From positions 1-64,000 of the forward strand of contig CACZGH010000020.1 of the NCBI GenBank assembly GCA_902780635.1: 64,000 nt of DNA, given 5' to 3'. The notes beneath the pieces were generated by a model. It was not told where the DNA came from. It searched no databases and worked only from the letters and a program-made list of their open reading frames with translations. Positions 55,402-64,000 of this stretch are shown one piece after another; the first letter of the stretch is position 1; each line of letters starts with the position of its first letter. A program made the position numbers and the translations under genes. The DNA is from an uncultured Prevotellaceae bacterium. GTDB lineage: Bacteria; Bacteroidota; Bacteroidia; Bacteroidales; Bacteroidaceae.

Positions 55402-56127
55402 GTGAAAGCAATCATCCTTGCAGCTGGTATGGCATCACGCCTTCGTCCGCTGACCAACAATACACCGAAGTGCTTGCTGAAAATTGGTGAGCGTAGCCTT
55501 CTACAGCGTTCAATGGATGCGCTGATCAAGAACGGCATTTCTGAATTTGTCATCGTAACAGGTTATCTACATGAGATGATCGAGAACTTCGTTGCAGAAC
55601 AATATGGCAATAGCATAAAGGTCACATTCATCCATAACGAGGTGTATGACACTACTAATAACATCTATTCACTTTGGCTTGCACGTCCAGAGGCAGAGAA
55701 TGAGGAAATCCTTCTCTTGGACAGTGACCTTCTATATGATCCAGAAATTGTCACACGAGTTCTGGCAAACGAGTCAGAAAATGTCCTTACTCTCATCAGG
55801 CATGAACTTGGCGAAGAGGAGATGAAGGTGATAGTTGACAAAGAAGGCTCAATCCTTGAAATCAGCAAGACCTGCCGTGTGGAAGATGCTGCCGGCGAGA
55901 GTCTTGGTATAGAAAAGATGGGCAAGGAATACACCAAAGCCCTCTATGCCGAACTTGAACCAATGATGAATGAGGAGCATCTTGAAAATAAGTTCTATGA
56001 ACTTTCCTTCGAACGTCTCCTACCAAAAGGACATACATACAAGGTACTTGACGTCACAGACCTTTTTTCTTGCGAGCTTGATACCGTAGAGGACTTTGAG
56101 AACGCAAGGAGGACATTTAAAAGATGA
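55402..56127 (+). CDS. LicC-like sugar/alcohol-phosphate nucleotidyltransferase
   Basis: 241 residues starting with GTG. The NTP-transferase signature AIILAAGMASRLRPLT then TPKCLLKIG is at the N-terminus, and LLLDSDLLYDPEI holds the metal aspartate. Size and motifs match phosphocholine or related cytidylyltransferases (LicC type) rather than longer sugar-1-phosphate enzymes. It would make the CDP-activated donor for the LicD encoded 43 nt downstream. The activated alcohol is unknown. Confidence 0.85.
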   Translation: MKAIILAAGMASRLRPLTNNTPKCLLKIGERSLLQRSMDALIKNGISEFVIVTGYLHEMIENFVAEQYGNSIKVTFIHNEVYDTTNNIYSLWLARPEAENEEILLLDSDLLYDPEIVTRVLANESENVLTLIRHELGEEEMKVIVDKEGSILEISKTCRVEDAAGESLGIEKMGKEYTKALYAELEPMMNEEHLENKFYELSFERLLPKGHTYKVLDVTDLFSCELDTVEDFENARRTFKR

Positions 56128-56170
56128 GTGTTTAACGTTTAGAGTAAATAGGTAATTAGTAATTATCCAT

Positions 56171-56980
56171 ATGGCCTCATACGACATACGACCACTTCAA
56201 CTCCGTATTCTCAACATTCTCCTTGCCCTTGACAACGTTTGCAAGGAACATCATCTGAGATATTATCTTTGGGCAGGAACCATGCTCGGAGCTGTTCGTC
56301 ACAAAGGTTTCATTCCTTGGGATGACGACCTTGACATAGCCATGCCACGGAAGGATTATGACCTGCTTATGAAGAATGCAAAAGAGTGGATGCCAGAGCC
56401 ATTTGAGGTGGTCAGCTATGAGACAGACCCCCAAAATTACCCCCTCCCCTTTGCCAAGATTCAGGATGGCAGCACTACACTCATTGAACGAATGCACCTA
56501 AGTTATCTTGGTGGTATCTACCTTGACGTCTTCCCACTTGACGGAATGCCATTCTCCCGCATGAAACAAAGACTTCATTTCATACACTATGAATGGCTAA
56601 AAAAGGCCTTGTATTTCGTTCATCGAGATCCATATCGTCATGGACATGGTCCTTCTTCATGGATTCCGCTTTTGTGCAGAAAAGTATATACCATGCAAGG
56701 GTTACAAGAGAAACTGAGAAAGATTCAACGAGCATACGACTATGACAAATGCGACTTCATAGTAGATCATGACGATGGTCTAAAAGGTGTGATGCCGAAG
56801 CATCTGTTAGGCAAGCCTACTGCGATATTCTTTGAGGGCAAGACTGTGATGGGAGTAGAGCATCCTCACGAATATCTCTCACAAAAATATGGCAATTACA
56901 TGGTCATTCCAGACGGAGATCACCAACGCCAACATAACTTCCATTTGTTAGATTTGGAAAAGAGCTACAAGAATTTATAA
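56171..56980 (+). CDS. LicD family phosphotransferase, second copy
   Basis: 269 residues with YYLWAGTMLGAVRHKGFIPW followed by DDDLDIAMPRKDYDLL, the LicD metal-binding motif. It is clearly diverged from the copy at 32945 despite the equal length. As the last gene of the aminotransferase/nucleotidyltransferase cassette it is the predicted transferase that attaches the phospho-alcohol to a glycan. AT-rich TAATTAGTAATTA words lie just upstream. Confidence 0.88.
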   Translation: MASYDIRPLQLRILNILLALDNVCKEHHLRYYLWAGTMLGAVRHKGFIPWDDDLDIAMPRKDYDLLMKNAKEWMPEPFEVVSYETDPQNYPLPFAKIQDGSTTLIERMHLSYLGGIYLDVFPLDGMPFSRMKQRLHFIHYEWLKKALYFVHRDPYRHGHGPSSWIPLLCRKVYTMQGLQEKLRKIQRAYDYDKCDFIVDHDDGLKGVMPKHLLGKPTAIFFEGKTVMGVEHPHEYLSQKYGNYMVIPDGDHQRQHNFHLLDLEKSYKNL

Positions 56981-57066
56981 CGGTTTCTCCTTTCTCATTC
57001 CCACATGGATCAGCCTTGACGATCTGAAATGATGTGTACGTGGTATCCGACAACATTTCGTCTATG

Positions 57067-57098
57067 ACCGTCAGATCATCATTCATGTGAATGACGGT
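57067..57098. terminator. Possible terminator between converging genes
   Basis: ACCGTCA (57067-57073) pairs with TGACGGT (57092-57098), with an internal CATTCATGTGAATG palindrome, followed by TTATTTCTT on the plus strand. Likely ends the LicD transcript. Confidence 0.45.
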
Positions 57099-59048
57099 TT
57101 ATTTCTTCACGCTGAGGTCATGCCGCTGCAAATACTCAGCGGTCTGCTCCATGGCAAACACATACCTCCGCAGGTCGCCAAAGCGCGAACTGTCGGGGGA
57201 TTGTTGTAAATGCCGGTCTGCTGACACGTCATAATAGAAGCTCTTCTCCATCGCAGGGCTATACAGATAGAGCCGTGTACTGTCGCGTGCCACGATATGG
57301 GTGTCGGAGGTATAAAACACTTTGTCGCGACGCTCACGCAGCAGGTCAACACCAAAACCGTCGTAGGTGTAGCTCATATGGAGTAACCCCAGCAGAGTGG
57401 GCATCACGTCCACCTGGGTGGCCAGACCGTCATAGACTCCTTGTTCCACACCAGGACCAAAGATGATGCAGGGGATGTGGTTGTACGACTGTGGCAACTC
57501 GGAGTCGGCCTCGCCCACCAGTTTGCCATGGTCAGCCAAAAGCACGAAAACAGTATGGTCATACCAGGGTTGACGACGGGCCTGTGCGAGGAACTCGCCG
57601 AGACAGTGGTCGGCATATTCCACAATCTGTGTCTCTGGCTGAGAGGTACGGGGCTTCATCCACTGTGGAAGGATGTAGGGTGGATGATTGCTGATGGTGA
57701 GTATCGTGGCCATAAAAGGCTTGTGACGGGCCGCCACACGGTTGATGACCGGCAATGCATAGTTGAACAGATAGTGGTCGGGCACACCGAAACTGTTGAC
57801 CACCTCGTCGGAGGGATAACTCTCCTGGGAGTAAATCTCGTCATAACCATTGGTGCGCAGGAAGGCGTTCATGTTGTCATACTGCGACTCATGAGTCATA
57901 AAGAACAGATTATGATAGCCCTCCTGCTTCAGCACCGTGGCTACACCTTGACGACGGGGGGTCACCGTGCCTTTCATCAGGTTGCGTTTCATCAGCGCAG
58001 GAAACGAGTACAACGTGGCGGTGATGCCATGGTTGGTGTGGATGCCTGCGGAATAGAAATGGGTGAAAGCTAAACTATGGGCATAGAGACTGTCGAGCGT
58101 GGGGGTGAGCGGCTCTTTCTGGCCGAAAGTCTGCATCAGACTCGCCGACATCGACTCCATCAGTATCACGACCACATTATAGCGCTGCGGCTCCCCTGAT
58201 GCCGTCACGGTGCGTCTGAGCACTTGGGTGCTGTCGGTCAGGTCACCGGTGACGCCCAACGTAGTGCGGGCATAGCCGACGGCTTCCTGATAGGGCATCA
58301 GGTACAACTCTTTGTTTTCTTTGCGCAACCCGTCAAGAGTACTGGTGAAAAGATTGAAAGCGGGGTTGATGCCCAACTGATTGAGGAAGGGATCATCACA
58401 ATAATAGGCCTGACTGATCTTGATAGGGTTGTAGCCCATGCGGCCACGGATGCCAAACACACACAACCCGGCCAACGCTATCGTGAAAACCAGACACAAC
58501 GTCGAGTTCAGCCAATGACGTTGTTCATGGATGTGCTCCACACTGCGGTCCACCGACTTACGCCACCGCCTGATCTGCCAGCAGAATACGACTACTGCCA
58601 CCACATACAATCCGATGTATGCCCACCACGACTTCTCGCCCAATAACATACCCGCCGTAGTGCCGGCATAGCCAAACCACCCAAATATGGTGGAGTCGAT
58701 ATTCTTGAAAAAATAGCTGAAATAGGGGATATTCGAAGCCGAGACAGCCAGCACCACCGCATACAAAACGCCAAACCACACACCGGCAACCCTTCGTATA
58801 CGACTGTGCCAAAAGCCTAAACTGGCGGCTATCAACAGCACCACCAGCGGCAGAATCATGATATAGCAGGCGATGACGTTGTCAAACCATAGTCCTTTGA
58901 CAAAAGCTGTCGAGACGGAGGCATTGCCCCGACTCGACATCATATCCTGAAGGGAGAAAAACTGCACCAGACGAAAACATGTGAGAAACAAAAGTCCAAG
59001 CACATGTATTCCGAGAAGGTATCTCAGAGTATGAAGATAACGTTTCAT
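57099..59048 (-). CDS. LTA synthase/sulfatase-family phosphotransferase
   Basis: 649 residues: five N-terminal membrane helices (about 1-205), then a large periplasmic alkaline-phosphatase-like domain. The metal ligand Glu is in VVILMESMSAS, the nucleophile Thr in GIHTNHGITATLYSF, and ADHG and HIPCIIFGPG motifs follow. Related enzymes transfer phosphoglycerol or phosphoethanolamine to polymers, glucans or lipids. Bacteroidota do not make lipoteichoic acid, so a lipid or glycan acceptor is expected. It lies 11 nt downstream of the zinc-ribbon gene in the cysS operon. Confidence 0.9.
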   Translation of the reverse strand: MKRYLHTLRYLLGIHVLGLLFLTCFRLVQFFSLQDMMSSRGNASVSTAFVKGLWFDNVIACYIMILPLVVLLIAASLGFWHSRIRRVAGVWFGVLYAVVLAVSASNIPYFSYFFKNIDSTIFGWFGYAGTTAGMLLGEKSWWAYIGLYVVAVVVFCWQIRRWRKSVDRSVEHIHEQRHWLNSTLCLVFTIALAGLCVFGIRGRMGYNPIKISQAYYCDDPFLNQLGINPAFNLFTSTLDGLRKENKELYLMPYQEAVGYARTTLGVTGDLTDSTQVLRRTVTASGEPQRYNVVVILMESMSASLMQTFGQKEPLTPTLDSLYAHSLAFTHFYSAGIHTNHGITATLYSFPALMKRNLMKGTVTPRRQGVATVLKQEGYHNLFFMTHESQYDNMNAFLRTNGYDEIYSQESYPSDEVVNSFGVPDHYLFNYALPVINRVAARHKPFMATILTISNHPPYILPQWMKPRTSQPETQIVEYADHCLGEFLAQARRQPWYDHTVFVLLADHGKLVGEADSELPQSYNHIPCIIFGPGVEQGVYDGLATQVDVMPTLLGLLHMSYTYDGFGVDLLRERRDKVFYTSDTHIVARDSTRLYLYSPAMEKSFYYDVSADRHLQQSPDSSRFGDLRRYVFAMEQTAEYLQRHDLSVKK

Positions 59049-59059
59049 CTCTTATTTTC

Positions 59060-60157
59060 TTATTGATTGTGAGGGGTGACGGGGGTAATGGTGATCTTCT
59101 CTGGCACCTTCGGCACCTCTGGCTTGGGAGCCAAGTCTACACTGGGCTTCATATGCTCAGTCACTGACTCTTGCATCGGGACACGCTCCTCGGTCTTCTT
59201 CTCAGTCTTTTCCCTTCTCACCGTCTGAGTGGGCTCTGACTTGGGAACCAACTGCTCCATCTCAGTGCTGCTCAAACCGCTGATTTTCTCACCACTGGCA
59301 TCATACATGGCAGTATGACCCACGCCGCTCACCTCATAGCCTCCTTTCTCAGGGGCCACACGACCCTTGTCGATAAACTCAAGTTCTCGGCTTTCGGTAT
59401 CAAGTCGATACAGACCGCACTCCTTATTGCCCGACATCCGCGAGGCGATGATGATGATGTACTTCTCGTTAGGACTCAGATAGGCATTGAGCACACCACT
59501 ACCTCCCTCATCGACCACGGCTTTAGGATTCATGGCCATCAGGTCCAGAGGTTGGTCGCTTTTGTCGGAGGCGTCGTAAAGACAGAGCTTGCCTTCTTTG
59601 AGGTAGAACAGACAGTGGCGCTTGCGGTCAGGAAATTTAGCCACAATCGTGGCCTCTCTCTGAAACACCTCATTGGCCATGCTGTCAATCTCAAGCTTCA
59701 CGGAGCGGTCGATGGTGTTGTCGTAGAAAAAGGTCTGACGATTCATCATCTGAACCGCAATGAAAAAGCCTAATACAATCAGCGAGAGCACCAGAATGAC
59801 AGAGCCTATCAGAATCGTAGAACGGGAGTATTTACGGCCGATCTTCTCTTCATATTCTTGCTTCACCTTCTCGGTGTCTTCCTTGAGATGATGGAGATAT
59901 TCACTCAGGTGGCCGTGCTTCTCTGTGCCTGCACTGGCACTTTCCCCTAGATTTTCTAGATCTTCTAGATCTTCTAGAGTTTCTAGATCTTCTAGATTTT
60001 CTAGATCTTCTAGATCTTCTAGATCTTCAGCTATCATCTGTGGGTGCTCTTCATCTATCGACACAAAATGGGTCTCACCCTTGCAGTAAGGGCATACTTG
60101 CGCATACCTGTAAATAGGCTTGCCGCATGTAGGGCAGTTTTTTGTCTTTTCGCTCAT
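59060..60157 (-). CDS. Zinc-ribbon membrane protein with LED-repeat linker
   Basis: 365 residues. A cytoplasmic N-terminal zinc ribbon has two CPxC knuckles (C8/C11 and C22/C25). An acidic tract of repeated Glu-Asp-Leu and Glu-Asn-Leu triplets (about residues 44-70) is encoded by a 9-bp minisatellite. A charged helix, one transmembrane segment (about 116-140) and a beta-rich periplasmic domain follow, with a Pro/Lys-rich C-terminus. The periplasmic domain has LYDASDKSDQPLDLM and blade-like SPNEKYIIIIASR motifs suggesting a partial propeller. Function unknown. Confidence 0.8.
   Translation of the reverse strand: MSEKTKNCPTCGKPIYRYAQVCPYCKGETHFVSIDEEHPQMIAEDLEDLEDLENLEDLETLEDLEDLENLGESASAGTEKHGHLSEYLHHLKEDTEKVKQEYEEKIGRKYSRSTILIGSVILVLSLIVLGFFIAVQMMNRQTFFYDNTIDRSVKLEIDSMANEVFQREATIVAKFPDRKRHCLFYLKEGKLCLYDASDKSDQPLDLMAMNPKAVVDEGGSGVLNAYLSPNEKYIIIIASRMSGNKECGLYRLDTESRELEFIDKGRVAPEKGGYEVSGVGHTAMYDASGEKISGLSSTEMEQLVPKSEPTQTVRREKTEKKTEERVPMQESVTEHMKPSVDLAPKPEVPKVPEKITITPVTPHNQ
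59947..60027 (-). repeat. 9-bp minisatellite of CTAGATCTT units
   Basis: Nine tandem 9-bp units (CTAGATCTT with variants CTAGATTTT and CTAGAGTTT on the plus strand) lie in frame in the zinc-ribbon gene. Copy changes would add or remove Leu-Glu-Asp triplets without a frameshift. Confidence 0.95.
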
Positions 60158-60179
60158 AGGGGTGTCTCGCTGTTGGGGC

Positions 60180-61670
60180 TTATTTGTTTAGTTTCCATGT
60201 CACGCCGTCTTTGGTGTCTTTCACCTCAAAGCCGGCAGCACTTAGGGCATCTCTGATTTGGTCGCTGGTGGCCCAATCTTTGGCAGCCTTGGCCTTGGCG
60301 CGCAGGTCGAGCACCATGTCTACCACCTTGCCAAAAGCCTCCTCACGGGCATCAGACGAGTTGCCTTTCTCTGGCCGCAAACCGAGCAGGTCGAAGGCAA
60401 ACAGATGGAGGGTGTCGCTGAGCTCTTGTAGGTCGGCGGCATTGATAGTGCCTTGATGACTGAGCAGGATATTGATCTGACGGCAGGCCTCAAAGAGATG
60501 GCTGATGACCACGGGAGTCTGAAAATCGTCGTTCATGGCGTCATAGCATTTCTGACGCAACTGAGATACCACCCGGTGGGTGGCCTCATCCGATGTCTTC
60601 GCCACGGGCACACGGCTCAGGTCGTTGATACCATTGAGCAGGCGCTCCAGACCCTTTTCACTGGCTTTCAGGGCATCGTTGGAGAAATCGACGGTGCCAC
60701 GATAGTGGGCGGAAAGGATGAAGAAGCGGATGGTCATGGGCGAATAGGCCTGCTCCAGGGTGGGATGATTGCCGGTGAAGAATTGTTCAAGCGTGATGAA
60801 GTTGCCAAGGCTCTTGCCCATTTTCTGACCATTGATAGTGATCATGTTGTTGTGCATCCAGTAGTGCACCATCTGGTCGCCCTGACTGGCCACAGCCTGA
60901 GCTATCTCGCACTCATGGTGGGGGAAGATAAGATCCATGCCGCCACCATGGATATCGAAGTGGCTACCTAAATATTTACGGCCCATAGCTGTACACTCAC
61001 AATGCCAGCCAGGGAAACCGTCGCTCCATTCGCTCGGCCAGCGCATGATGTGCTCGGGCTGGGCTTTCTTCCAGAGGGCGAAGTCGGCCTGGTTACGCTT
61101 CTCACCCACACCGTCAAGTTCACGGCTGGCATCTTTCACGTCTTCCAAGTTGCGGCCGGAGAGGATGCCGTATTTGTACTTCTCATTGTATTTGGCCACA
61201 TCGAAATATACACTGCCATTGCTCTCGTAGGCAAAGCCGTTGGACATGATTTCATGCACCAACTGCTGTTGCTCGATGATATGACCAGTGGCATGGGGTT
61301 CGATGCTGGGAGGCAGCACATTGAGGGCCTCCATCGCCTGATGATAGCGGTTGGTATAATACTGCGCCACCTCCATTGGCTCCAACTGCTCCAGACGGGC
61401 TTTCTTGGCTATCTTATCATCGCCGTCGTCGGCGTCGTGCTCCAAGTGGCCCACGTCAGTGATGTTGCGCACATAGCGCACTTTATAACCCAAATGCCGC
61501 AGATAGCGAAATACGAGGTCGAAAGTGATGGCAGGACGGGCATGACCCAGATGGGGGTCTCCATAAACCGTCGGGCCGCATACATACATGCCTACACCAG
61601 GGGCATGAAGGGGCTTAAACGCCTCTTTCCTCCTGGTCAGGGTATTATAGATAATCAGTGTTTGTTCCAT
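60180..61670 (-). CDS. cysS: Cysteinyl-tRNA synthetase
   Basis: Class I tRNA synthetase, 496 residues from the ATG at 61670; a longer frame to 61841 is read through repeat words and was rejected. Zinc and HIGH motifs are seen as [18 protein letters not shown] (Cys31, HLGH 40-43), the zinc His/Cys as [10 protein letters not shown], and the KMSKS loop as KMGKSLGNF. It heads the operon with the zinc-ribbon (22 nt downstream) and LTA-synthase-like genes. Confidence 0.95.
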   Translation of the reverse strand: MEQTLIIYNTLTRRKEAFKPLHAPGVGMYVCGPTVYGDPHLGHARPAITFDLVFRYLRHLGYKVRYVRNITDVGHLEHDADDGDDKIAKKARLEQLEPMEVAQYYTNRYHQAMEALNVLPPSIEPHATGHIIEQQQLVHEIMSNGFAYESNGSVYFDVAKYNEKYKYGILSGRNLEDVKDASRELDGVGEKRNQADFALWKKAQPEHIMRWPSEWSDGFPGWHCECTAMGRKYLGSHFDIHGGGMDLIFPHHECEIAQAVASQGDQMVHYWMHNNMITINGQKMGKSLGNFITLEQFFTGNHPTLEQAYSPMTIRFFILSAHYRGTVDFSNDALKASEKGLERLLNGINDLSRVPVAKTSDEATHRVVSQLRQKCYDAMNDDFQTPVVISHLFEACRQINILLSHQGTINAADLQELSDTLHLFAFDLLGLRPEKGNSSDAREEAFGKVVDMVLDLRAKAKAAKDWATSDQIRDALSAAGFEVKDTKDGVTWKLNK

Positions 61671-61700
61671 TTCGTCTATATTCCAAAAACTTCTAATTTG

Positions 61701-61732
61701 CAAAATTAATGATTTCCTACGGGAAGACCAAA
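61701..61732 (-). promoter_or_regulatory. cysS promoter
   Basis: Minus-strand TTTG (61732-61729) and TAATTTTG (61708-61701) at 20-nt spacing, about 31 nt before the cysS ATG. This fixes the shorter start. Confidence 0.75.
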
Positions 61733-61757
61733 TTTCAGGGAGTATTTCGAGGCTCGC

Positions 61758-61850
61758 AATTTGCTTTTCGCTCTTTGCTTTTCGCCTTTCGCTCTTCGCC
61801 TCCACCCCAGCAGCCAACACCGAAAAGCGAACACCGAACACCGAAAAAAC
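61758..61850. repeat. GCGAAAAGC words in both orientations
   Basis: GCTTTTCGCTCTTTGC and TTTCGCTCTTCGCC words on the left and AACACCGAAAAGCGAACACC words on the right form a loose inverted array in the kdgK-cysS gap. Confidence 0.75.
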
Positions 61851-61853
61851 GCC

Positions 61854-62876
61854 TCAGCTCTCCATCAGTGCTTTGATTTCCTCGTCAGTGGCTAGGTTGA
61901 AGTCGCCATTGAAGGTGTATTTCAGTGTCGAGGCGGCAAGTGCATAGTCGAGTATGCGTTGGTCATCGCCTGGGAATGCACCCAGTCCGTGTATCAAACC
62001 GGCAGCGAAAGCGTCGCCCACACCCATCGGGTCGACCATGTCCTGTATGTCGTAGATACGGGTGGAATAAAGCACCCCATCACTCCACAGCAGCGCCGTG
62101 AGCAGGTGATGACTGGCGTCTACCTGATTGCGCATACCCATCAGCCATTTGCGACATCGGGGGAAGCGGCGGTGGATATCCTCAAACCACTCGCGATAGG
62201 GCTCCAAGTCCATCTGATAACTGGTATCGGTGGCAGTGAAGGGTATCTTGGGGTGATTCATGAGAAACTCAAACTCTATGACGTCGCCAAACATCACATC
62301 AGCATACTCCAGCATACGGCTCAGGGTCTCCACGGGCTGTGCTCCAGCATATTTCCACAAATTCTTGCGATGATTGATGTCAAAAGAGATGGTCAGTCCC
62401 ATCTCATCGGCGATACGCAAAGCCTCAAACGTGGCGTCAGCGGCATTCTGTGACAAAGCGCCGGCAATGCCCGACGTATGGAAAATCTCTGCCCCACGCA
62501 AAATCTCATGCCAGTCAAACATGCCGGGCTGCAACAGGAAAAAGGCGGAGTTCTCACGGTCGTAAGTCACTGTAGAGTTGCGCAGCACGGCAGCTCCCTC
62601 AAAATAGTAAGTGCCCATACGGTTGCCGTCAGACAACACATGACGCACATCGAGATTGTACTCTCGAAGCATCATCAAGGCAGCAAGACCGATCTGACCT
62701 TTCGGCAGACGGGTCACATACTCCACCTCGTTGCCCAAAGTGGCCAGCGAAATGGCCACATTGGCCTCACTGCCACCAAAATTGCCCAACAACTCTTCTC
62801 CCTGTGTAAAACGGCGATGACTGTGCTTAGAAAAACGCAGCAGCAACTCTCCAAACGTTACGATTCTTCCACTCAT
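61854..62876 (-). CDS. kdgK: PfkB-family sugar kinase, probably 2-dehydro-3-deoxygluconokinase
   Basis: 340 residues from the ATG at 62876 (the longer frame adds a non-conserved hydrophobic run). The ribokinase-fold entry GRIVTFGELLLRFSK and sugar-binding NFGGSEANVAISLATLG motif are present, and the catalytic base is in DPMGVGDAFAAGL near residue 295. The length and N-terminus fit KDG kinases, which phosphorylate the uronate breakdown product KDG. No uronate isomerase or aldolase genes are in the window, so the exact sugar is less certain than the family. Confidence 0.83.
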   Translation of the reverse strand: MSGRIVTFGELLLRFSKHSHRRFTQGEELLGNFGGSEANVAISLATLGNEVEYVTRLPKGQIGLAALMMLREYNLDVRHVLSDGNRMGTYYFEGAAVLRNSTVTYDRENSAFFLLQPGMFDWHEILRGAEIFHTSGIAGALSQNAADATFEALRIADEMGLTISFDINHRKNLWKYAGAQPVETLSRMLEYADVMFGDVIEFEFLMNHPKIPFTATDTSYQMDLEPYREWFEDIHRRFPRCRKWLMGMRNQVDASHHLLTALLWSDGVLYSTRIYDIQDMVDPMGVGDAFAAGLIHGLGAFPGDDQRILDYALAASTLKYTFNGDFNLATDEEIKALMES

Positions 62877-62915
62877 AATTTCAATTCTTTCTTTCGTATC
62901 TTCGATAAAGACATG

Positions 62916-63005
62916 CAAAAATAGGAAAAAAAACGATACCAACACTTAATTCTCGAAATAAAACAACGAATAATTTGCGGTTTTCCTTGATTTAGACTAA
63001 CTTTG
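62916..63005. promoter_or_regulatory. Divergent promoters of kdgK and the CoA-transferase gene
   Basis: For the rightward gene, TTTG (62974-62977) and TAACTTTG (62998-63005) are spaced 20 nt. For kdgK, the minus-strand box TATTTTTG (62923-62916) has a TTG 16 nt upstream (62942-62940), a shorter than usual spacing. Confidence 0.65.
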
Positions 63006-63036
63006 CGCACAAATCTTAAATTAACTTAGAAATTTT

Positions 63037-64000
63037 ATGGCTTACACACGACTGACAGCTGTCGAAGCAGCGTCATTAATCAAAAACGGAGAAAACCTCG
63101 CTCTTAGTGGATTCACTCCTGCAGGAGTGGCTAAGGCTGTGACAAAAGAACTGGCCAAATTAGCAGTGGCTGAACATGAGGCTGGAAGACCTTTCAAAGT
63201 AGGTATCTTCACAGGAGCTTCCACAGGACAAAGCACGGATGGTGACCTCGCCAACGCACAGGCGCTCAAATACCGTGCTCCTTACACCACCAACCCCGAC
63301 TTCCGCAAACATGTCAACTTAGGTGAAATTCCCTACAATGACCTGCACTTGAGCCACATGGCACAAGAACTGAGATACGGCTTCTATGGCGACGTTGACT
63401 GGGCGATCCTCGAGGTCTGCGACATCGAAGACGCTGGCTCTTTCTATAAGGCTTATCTGACAGCCGCTGGTGGCATCAGCCCCACAGCAGCAAGACTAGC
63501 CAAGAGAGTCATCCTGGAGCTCAACTCCTTCCACAATCCCAACGCCAAATTCATACATGATGTTTATGAGCCACTCGACCCGCCTTACCGCAAGGCAATA
63601 CCCATCGAGCACGTCGGCGACCGCATCGGTAAACCATACGTGGAGATACCCAAAGACAAACTGGTGGGTGTCGTGGAGTGCAACATCCCCGACGAGGCAA
63701 GGGCTTTCAAAGACAATGACCCTGTCACTGACCGCATCGGATACCTCACCGCTGAGTTCCTCGTCGAAGAAATGCACGCTGGCAGAATACCCAAAGAGTT
63801 CTTGCCACTGCAGAGTGGTGTAGGCTCTACCGCCAACGCCATCCTCGGAGCACTCGGAGAAGACAAGCACGTGCCCGACTTCAACATCTACACCGAGGTG
63901 ATACAAAACTCGGTCATCGGCATGATGCTCAACGGTAGAGTGAAAGACGCTTCAGCATGCTCACTCACCGTCAGCAACGAATGTCTCATGCAGGTCTACA
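63037..64000 (+). CDS. Acetyl-CoA hydrolase/transferase family protein, 3' truncated by window
   Basis: The first 321 codons of an open frame that runs off the right edge. The sequence matches the family of succinate/acetate or propionyl CoA-transferases: SGFTPAGVAKAVTKEL at the N-terminus, LGEIPYNDLHLSHM, PLQSGVGSTANAILGAL, and IYTEVIQNS, whose Glu is the likely catalytic residue that forms the CoA thioester. In Bacteroidota such enzymes take part in succinate, acetate or propionate fermentation. The substrate specificity cannot be fixed from this fragment. Confidence 0.9.
   Translation, partial: MAYTRLTAVEAASLIKNGENLALSGFTPAGVAKAVTKELAKLAVAEHEAGRPFKVGIFTGASTGQSTDGDLANAQALKYRAPYTTNPDFRKHVNLGEIPYNDLHLSHMAQELRYGFYGDVDWAILEVCDIEDAGSFYKAYLTAAGGISPTAARLAKRVILELNSFHNPNAKFIHDVYEPLDPPYRKAIPIEHVGDRIGKPYVEIPKDKLVGVVECNIPDEARAFKDNDPVTDRIGYLTAEFLVEEMHAGRIPKEFLPLQSGVGSTANAILGALGEDKHVPDFNIYTEVIQNSVIGMMLNGRVKDASACSLTVSNECLMQVY

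Noticed and set aside
59947..60027. CRISPR-like array
   Set aside because: Units are 9 bp with no spacers; this is a coding minisatellite.
61671..61841. 57-residue N-terminal extension of CysS
   Set aside because: It is read through dispersed repeat words and the promoter at 61701-61732.

Overview
The window comes from a Bacteroidota chromosome, most likely a Prevotella-type member of the Bacteroidales. Support comes from a SusC/SusD/SusE-type outer-membrane set, an ArgF'-type N-acylornithine carbamoyltransferase, a type III glutamine synthetase, a DUF4290 gene, two secreted proteins ending in type IX secretion-like tails, and repeated TAnnTTTG -7 promoter boxes, several with a TTTG about 19-20 nt upstream. 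No rRNA, tRNA, CRISPR array, transposase or integrase was recognised.

Layout. 1-12333 (+) is a Bax-inhibitor-1 gene followed by a continuous arginine/proline biosynthesis run (argR, GNAT, argG, argC, argD, proC, XRE-cupin regulator, acyl-CoA synthetase, proB, proA, argF'). 12391-23721 (-) is a tightly packed eight-gene operon. It holds three copies of a pair made of a polytopic membrane protein with a soluble helical C-terminal half and a beta-propeller lipoprotein carrying one CXXCH heme motif, plus a DUF4369-like lipoprotein and a two-domain RidA/chorismatase-like protein. 23853-30968 (-) is a Sus-like locus without an enzyme or regulator, whose SusC-like receptor carries a C-terminal coiled coil and OmpA domain. 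31357-34849 (+) is a surface-glycan group (flippase, LicD, glycosyltransferase). 34902-37456 (-) is yicC-gmk-nadD, with a DUF559 nuclease domain fused in frame to gmk. 37606-45594 (+) is housekeeping: tsaB, DUF4290, murA, rimM, dxr, rseP, glnN. 45865-54178 (+) encodes a 1507-residue secreted multidomain protein, a C10 cysteine protease and a GT4 glycosyltransferase. 54263-56980 (+) is an aminotransferase/nucleotidyltransferase/LicD cassette with different codon use. 57099-61670 (-) is cysS, a zinc-ribbon membrane protein and an LTA-synthase-like enzyme. The right edge has a KDG kinase (-) and the start of an acetyl-CoA hydrolase/transferase (+).

Three themes deserve attention: the triplicated CXXCH lipoprotein/membrane modules; domain fusions that tie unusual modules to core proteins (SusC-OmpA and DUF559-GMK); and families of short dispersed repeats. 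One GC-rich palindromic family sits directly after stop codons in a constant orientation and flanks the DUF559 domain in inverted orientation. A second, rich in GCGAAAAGC words, sits directly before start codons.

Several longest-ORF starts were shortened because the upstream portion overlaps a promoter box, starts with TTG/GTG, or precedes an obvious signal peptide or conserved N-terminus. All functional calls come from motif recognition and remembered family knowledge; no database search was possible.
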